From Acanthococcus lagerstroemiae (lineage: Eukaryota > Arthropoda > Insecta > Hemiptera > Eriococcidae), in contig CM063113.1 in assembly GCA_031841125.1 (NCBI GenBank), positions 25,503,312 through 25,567,311 on the forward strand: a stretch of DNA of 64,000 nt. Reading direction: 5' to 3'. The notes beneath the pieces are model-generated. The model was given only the letters and a program-made list of their open reading frames with translations. It was not told the DNA's origin and searched no databases. The position numbers were made by a program, and so were the translations under genes. Position 1 is the first letter of the stretch, and the number at the start of each line of letters is the position of its first letter. This document shows positions 58,425 through 64,000 of the stretch, one piece after another.

Positions 58425-61400
58425 ATGACCAGTAACAGACCCTCCACACTGAGACAGCCGAAGGATGAGCTTTCTACACTGGATCGCGTTGCTGAAACCA
58501 TCCAGGTCGAACTTTCAACCAGCAACCAAGAGGCAGCTGGAATCGTTCTCCAAGGAATATCAGCAAAAATCACCGCGGTAAAAAATACAACCTGCGATTA
58601 TCTGAGTAGTAGTGTATGTTACAAAAATTTCCTCCCCGACGACTACTTCCTAGACTCTGTATGGGATAGGGAATAAAATTGAAACCATACCTTCAAGATG
58701 CCCAGTAATAGACCCTCCACACTGAGACAGCCGAAGGATGAGCTTTCTACACTGGATCGCGTTGCTGAACCCATCCAGGTCGAACTTTCAACCAGCAACC
58801 AAGAGGCAGCTGGAATCGTTCTCCGAGGAATATCAGCAAAAATCACCGCGGTAAAAAAAACAACCTGCGATTATCTGAGTAGTAGTGTATGTTACAAAAA
58901 TTTCCTCCCCGAAGACTACTTCCTAGACTCTGTATGGGATAGAGAATAAAATTGAAACCATACCTTCAAGATGCCCAGTAAAAACCCTCCACACTGAGAC
59001 AGCCGAAGGATGAGCTTTCTACACTGGATCGCGTTGCTGAAACCATCCAGGTCGAACTTTCAACCAGCAACCAAGAGGCAGCTGGAATCGTTCTCTTAGG
59101 AATATCAGAAAAAATCACCGCGGTAAAAAATACACCCTGCGATTATCTGAGTAGTAGTGCATGTTACAAAAATTTCCTCCCCGAAGACTACTTCCTAGAC
59201 TCAGTATGGGAAAGAGAATAAATTGAAACCATACCTTCAAGATGCCCAATAACAGACCCTCCACACTGAGACAGCCGAAGGATGAGCTTTCTACACTGGA
59301 TCGCGTTGCTGAAACCATCCAGGTCGAACTTTCAACCAGCAACCAAGAGGCAGCTGGAATCGTTCTCCAAGGAATATCAGCAAAAATCACCGCGGTAAAA
59401 AATACACCCTGCGATTATCTGAGTAGTAGTGTATGTTACAAAAATTTCCTCCCCGAAGACTACTTCCTAGACTCTGTATGGGATAGAGAATAAAATTGAA
59501 ACCATACCTTCAAGATGCCCAGTAACAGACCCTCCACACTGAGACAGCCGAAGGATGAGCTTTCTACACTGGATCGCGTTGCTGAAACCATCCAGGTCGA
59601 ACTTTCAACCAGCAACCAAGAGGCAGCTGGAATCGTTCTCCAAGGAATATCAGCAAAAATCACCGCGGTAAAAAATACACCCTGCGATTATCTGAGTAGT
59701 AGTGTATGTTACAAAAATTTCCTCCCCGAAGACTACTTCCTAGACTCTGTATGGGATAGAGAATAAAATTGAAACCATACCTTCAAGATGCCCAGTAACA
59801 GACCCTCCACACTGAGACAGCCGAAGGATGAGCTTTCTACACTGGATCGCGTTGCTGAAACCATCCAGGTCGAACTTTCAACCAGCAACCAAGAGGCAGC
59901 TGGAATCGTTCTCGAAGGAATATCAGCAAAAATCACCGCGGTAAAAAATACAACCTGCGATTATCTGAGTAGTAGTGTATGTTACAAAAATTTCCTCCCC
60001 GACGACTACTTCCTAGACTCTGTATGGGATAGAGAATAAAATTGAAACCATACCTTCAAGATGCCCAGTAACAGACCCTCCACACTGAGACAGCCGAAGG
60101 ATGAGCTTTCTACACTGGATCGCGTTGCTGAAACCATCCAGGTCGAACTTTCAACCAGCAACCAAGAGGCAGCTGGAATCGTTCTCGAAGGAATATCAGC
60201 AAAAATCACCGCGGTAAAAAATACAACCTGCGATTATCTGAGTAGTAGTGTATGTTACAAAAATTTCCTCCCCGACGACTACTTCCTAGACTCTGTATGG
60301 GATAGAGAATAAAATTGAAACCATACCTTCAAGATGCCCAGTAACAGACCCTCCACACTGAGACAGCCGAAGGATGAGCTTTCTACACTGGATCGCGTTG
60401 CTGAAACCATCCAGGTCGAACTTTCAACCAGCAACCAAGAGGCAGCTGGAATCGTTCTCCAAGGAATATCAGCAAAAATCACCGCGGTAAAAAATACAAC
60501 CTGCGATTATCTGAGTAGTAGTGTATGTTACAAAAATTTCCTCCCCGACGACTACTTCCTAGACTCTGTATGGGATAGAGAATAAAATTGAAACCATACC
60601 TTCAAGATGCCCAGTAACAGACCCTCCACACTGAGACAGCCGAAGGATGAGCTTTCTACACTGGATCGCGTTGCTGAAACCATCCAGGTCGAACTTTCAA
60701 CCAGCAACCAAGAGGCAGCTGGAATCGTTCTCGAAGGAATATCAGCAAAAATCACCGCGGTAAAAAATACAACCTGCGATTATCTGAGTAGTAGTGTATG
60801 TTACAAAAATTTCCTCCCCGACGACTACTTCCTAGACTCTGTATGGGATAGAGAATAAAATTGAAACCATACCTTCAAGATGCCCAGTAACAGACCCTCC
60901 ACACTGAGACAGCCGAAGGATGAGCTTTCTACACTGGATCGCGTTGCTGAAACCATCCAGGTCGAACTTTCAACCAGCAACCAAGAGGCAGCTGGAATCG
61001 TTCTCCAAGGAATATCAGCAAAAATCACCGCGGTAAAAAATACAACCTGCGATTATCTGAGTAGTAGTGTATGTTACAAAAATTTCCTCCCCGACGACTA
61101 CTTCCTAGACTCTGTATGGGATAGAGAATAAAATTGAAACCATACCTTCAAGATGCCCAGTAACAGACCCTCCACACTGAGACAGCCGAAGGATGAGCTT
61201 TCTACACTGGATCGCGTTGCTGAAACCATCCAGGTCGAACTTTCAACCAGCAACCAAGAGGCAGCTGGAATCGTTCTCCGAGGAATATCAGCAAAAATCA
61301 CCGCGGTAAAAAATACACCCTGCGATTATCTGAGTAGTAGTGTATGTTACAAAAATTTCCTCCCCGAAGACTACTTCCTAGACTCTGTATGGGATAGAGA

Positions 61401-63062
61401 ATAAAATTGAAACCATACCTTCAAGATGCCCAGTAACAGACCCTCCACACTGAGACAGCCGAAGGATGAGCTTTCTACACTGGATCGCGTTGCTGAAACC
61501 ATCCAGGTCGAACTTTCAACCAGCAACCAAGAGGCAGCTGGAATCGTTCTCGAAGGAATATCAGCAAAAATCACCGCGGTAAAAAATACACCCTGCGATT
61601 ATCTGAGTAGTAGTGTATGTTACAAAAATTTCCTCCCCGAAGACTACTTCCTAGACTCTGTATGGGATAGAGAATAAAATTGAAACCATACCTTCAAGAT
61701 GCCCAGTAACAGACCCTCCACACTGAGACAGCCGAAGGATGAGCTTTCTACACTGGATCGCGTTGCTGAAACCATCCAGGTCGAACTTTCAACCAGCAAC
61801 CAAGAGGCAGCTGGAATCGTTCTCCAAGGAATATCAGCAAAAATCACCGCGGTAAAAAATACACCCTGCGATTATCTGAGTAGTAGTGTATGTTACAAAA
61901 ATTTCCTCCCCGAAGACTACTTCCTAGACTCAGTATGGGATAGAGAATAAAATTGAAACCATAACTTCAAGATGCCCAGTAACAGACCCTCCACACTGAG
62001 ACAGCCGAAGGATGAGCTTTCTACACTGGATCGCGTTGCTGAAACCATCCAGGTCGAACTTTCAACCAGCAACCAAGAGGCAGCTGGAATCGTTCTCCGA
62101 GGAATATCAGCAAAAATCACCGCGGTAAAAAAAACAACCTGCGATTATCTGAGTAGTAGTGTATGTTACAAAAATTTCCTCCCCGAAGACTACTTCCTAG
62201 ACTCTGTATGGGATAGAGAATAAAATTGAAACCATACCTTCAAGATGCCCAGTAACAGACCCTCCACACTGAGACAGCCGAAGGATGAGCTTTCTACACT
62301 GGATCGCGTTGCTGAAACCATCCAGGTCGAACTTTCAACCAGCAACCAAGAGGCAGCTGGAATCGTTCTCCCAGGAATATCAGCAAAAATCACCGCGGTA
62401 AAAAATACACCCTGCGATTATCTGAGTAGTAGTGTTTGTTACAAAAATTTCCTCCCCGAAGACTACTTCCTAGACTCAGTATGAGAAAGAGAATAAAATT
62501 GAAACCATACCTTCTAGATGCCCAGTAACAGACCCTCCACACTGAGACAGCCGAAGGATGAGCTTTTTACACTGGATCGCGTTGCTGAAACCATCCAGGT
62601 CGAACTTTCAACCAGCAACCAAGAGGCAGCTGGAATCGTTCTCCAAGGAATATCAGCAAAAATCACCGCGGTAAGAAATACACCCTCCGATTATCTGAGT
62701 AGTAGTGTATGTTACAAAAATTTCCTCCCCGACGACTACTTCCTAGACTCTGTATGGGATAGAGAATAAAATTGAAACCATAACTTCAAGATGCCCAGTA
62801 ACAGACCCTCCACACTGAGACAGCCGAAGGATGAGCTTTCTACACTGGATCGCGTTGCTGAAACCATCCAGGTCGAACTTTCAACCAGCAACCAAGAGGC
62901 AGCTGGAATCGTTCTCCAAGGAATATCAGCAAAAATCACCGCGGTAAAAAATACACCCTGCGATTATCTGAGTAGTAGTGTATGTTACAAATATTTACCC
63001 CCAAAGACTCCTTCCTAGACTCAGTATGGGATAGAGAATAATATTGAAACCATCCCTTCAAG
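58425..63062 (+). repeat. 273 bp satellite array 3, 17 units
   Basis: Unit starts run from 58,425 to 62,791. First and last units match those of array 2, but the inside is reordered. Unit 2 joins the AEPIQ left part of array-2 unit 2 to the VLRG/VKKTT right part of array-2 unit 11. Unit 3 carries the damaged start of array-2 unit 12. Units 6-10 are a run of PDD units with VLEG, VLEG, VLQG, VLEG, VLQG. Units 14-17 resemble array-2 units 11, 14, 16 and 17. Unit 15 has a premature TGA in place of the W codon near its end (62,482-62,484). Confidence 0.9.
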
Positions 63063-63139
63063 ACGCACAGTAAGAGACCCTCCACACTGAGAAAAGACAC
63101 CTCGGGACTTCCTGAGCTGTGTGTTACAATTTTCCCCCT
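63063..63139. repeat. Degenerate satellite unit, right edge of array 3
   Basis: Same shortened edge unit as at 35,207 and 49,131. Confidence 0.65.
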
Positions 63140-63334
63140 AAAATGACTCGTTTCTGAAACCTCTGGAGGCACAGAAACCACTATAATAAAATCATACATG
63201 CACATTTCATTCTGACCTCCTCCCTCTCCACCTTCACTTTGATTAAGTTCCTCAAAACAAACTGGTAAAATTAAAAACACTACACAAATTTTTCTTAGGT
63301 TAAAGGAAACTCTAGCTTGAAATATTAAAAGAAT

Positions 63335-63464
63335 TTATGTTATGGTTTGGGTAAATGGTTTTATGTGAGATTCTTTCAATTCCATGTTATCCTGCCCCAA
63401 GAAAAATTTAACACCATTTTCTCCGTCAGCATCAATAACTGCAGCATTTTTCAATTCTTCATTC
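63335..63464 (-). other. Candidate terminal exon on the minus strand, copy 3
   Basis: Identical in reading to the copy 2 form (PFTQTIT end). The flanks 63,140-63,334 and 63,465-64,000 match 49,208-49,402 and 49,533-50,070. Confidence 0.4.
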
Positions 63465-64000
63465 CTGAAAAATATAAGGACTAATTCAAAATTTATACAC
63501 CTAAATTTGATTTTTATAGTAAGCTCTCTCAACGTTAAGCATCTTAAGCTAAGTTTGGTAACCTGTCTGTTGTGTTAAGGAGTCAAAGTACATTTGTGAA
63601 CATTTTTTTGAGAACTTTTGCGGAGAGCGGGCAAAGGTGCCAACAAGAGAGTTTTTTTGTTCTACTATGAGGAACAAACATTTTCTCAGGCGAAGGAGAG
63701 ACAAGCCTTCTGACCATTTTAGTAAACTATCCAAATTCCTGTTTGCCTTTCTTTCTTCAAAATTTAGTCATGTGCACATTTAAATGTGGAATTAGAATGT
63801 AGTATTAATGATACCAGGATGTGAAAAATGGGCAGTTAGAGCGAATACTACTTAGAAAGTTGAGAACGAATGTTATTCTTATCAAAATGCACTAGCAGGT
63901 ACAAAAATAAGAGGGGGGGAGGTTGCCCTCACAAGCCTCCGCCGTAGTAGGGCAATTTTAGTAGATGGCTCAATAGTTGCGAAAATCCAAAAAGTCAAAA

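Larger units (their letters stand above)
55121..64000 (+). repeat. Segmental duplication copy 3 (cut by the window end)
   Basis: Follows copy 2 in direct tandem. It matches copy 2 from its first base, including the 457 bp patch that copy 1 lacks, and differs by scattered substitutions such as catagtttttt at 57,182 against catcgtttttt in copy 2. The window ends in the stretch matching 50,060 of copy 2. 56,145-56,313 and 56,593-56,975 hold nothing I can name. Confidence 0.85.

Noticed and set aside
18305..63062. Dozens of 83-residue plus-strand and 67-residue minus-strand frames as separate genes
   Set aside because: They are the same repeat unit read many times. The variants look neutral and several units are frameshifted, so they are described once per array.
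1..64000. tRNA, rRNA or spliceosomal RNA genes
   Set aside because: Looked for conserved tRNA boxes and rRNA core phrases by eye and saw none. A tRNAscan or Rfam search would settle this.

Overview
Organism and overall character. This is eukaryotic, AT-rich, intron-style DNA. It has no bacterial gene layout, no operons and no long intact open reading frame. The recognisable coding remains are decayed non-LTR retrotransposons of two kinds: an R1/Jockey-like lineage and an RTE/CR1-like lineage. That mix, with good U2-type splice sites, TATA boxes and AATAAA signals, suggests an arthropod, most likely an insect. This is inference from element types, not from a host gene. I find no host gene that I can name, no rRNA, no tRNA and no CRISPR array.

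Layout. Positions 1-15,091 are an old mosaic. It holds an RTE reverse-transcriptase C-terminal fragment, four diverged copies of a dispersed repeat (called DR1 here), a tandem run of ~700 bp units derived from an RTE-type endonuclease (DR2), and a ~2.5 kb foldback element with an adjoining R1 fragment, both sitting inside a DR2 unit. It also holds a diverged, non-amplified paralogue (block A, 9,890-11,520) of the sequence that later carries the satellite. Positions 15,092-64,000 are a tandem segmental duplication. Copy 1 is 15,092-41,191 (26.1 kb), copy 2 is 41,192-55,120 (13.93 kb) and copy 3 is 55,121 to the window end (truncated). Outside the satellite the copies are near-identical; their lengths differ because of the satellite.

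The satellite. Each duplication copy carries an array of a 273 bp unit: about 62 units in copy 1 (18,305-35,206), 17 in copy 2 (44,496-49,130) and 17 in copy 3 (58,425-63,062). Each array is bordered by one degenerate unit on each side. A typical unit holds an 83-codon plus-strand frame that starts ATG and ends in a TAA embedded in an AATAAA signal. It also holds a 67-codon minus-strand frame. The two frames share their wobble position, so base changes cannot easily tell which is real. Variants among units look neutral, with about three amino-acid changes per silent change, several frameshifts and one premature stop. I therefore read the array mainly as a non-coding satellite grown from a short gene-end-like ancestor. 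A diverged single-copy relative of that ancestor survives at 10,930-11,085 with its own AATAAA. Arrays 2 and 3 have equal unit counts but different unit order, and contain chimeric units that record recombination.

Other structure of note: a 60-70 nt hairpin conserved at five positions; a minus-strand leader with splice sites conserved between block A and all three duplication copies; a minus-strand terminal-exon-like segment conserved in the same four places; a 92-codon unrecognised frame with one in-frame TGA in copies 2 and 3; and a composite of R1-type and RTE-type reverse-transcriptase fragments repeated in copies 1 and 2.
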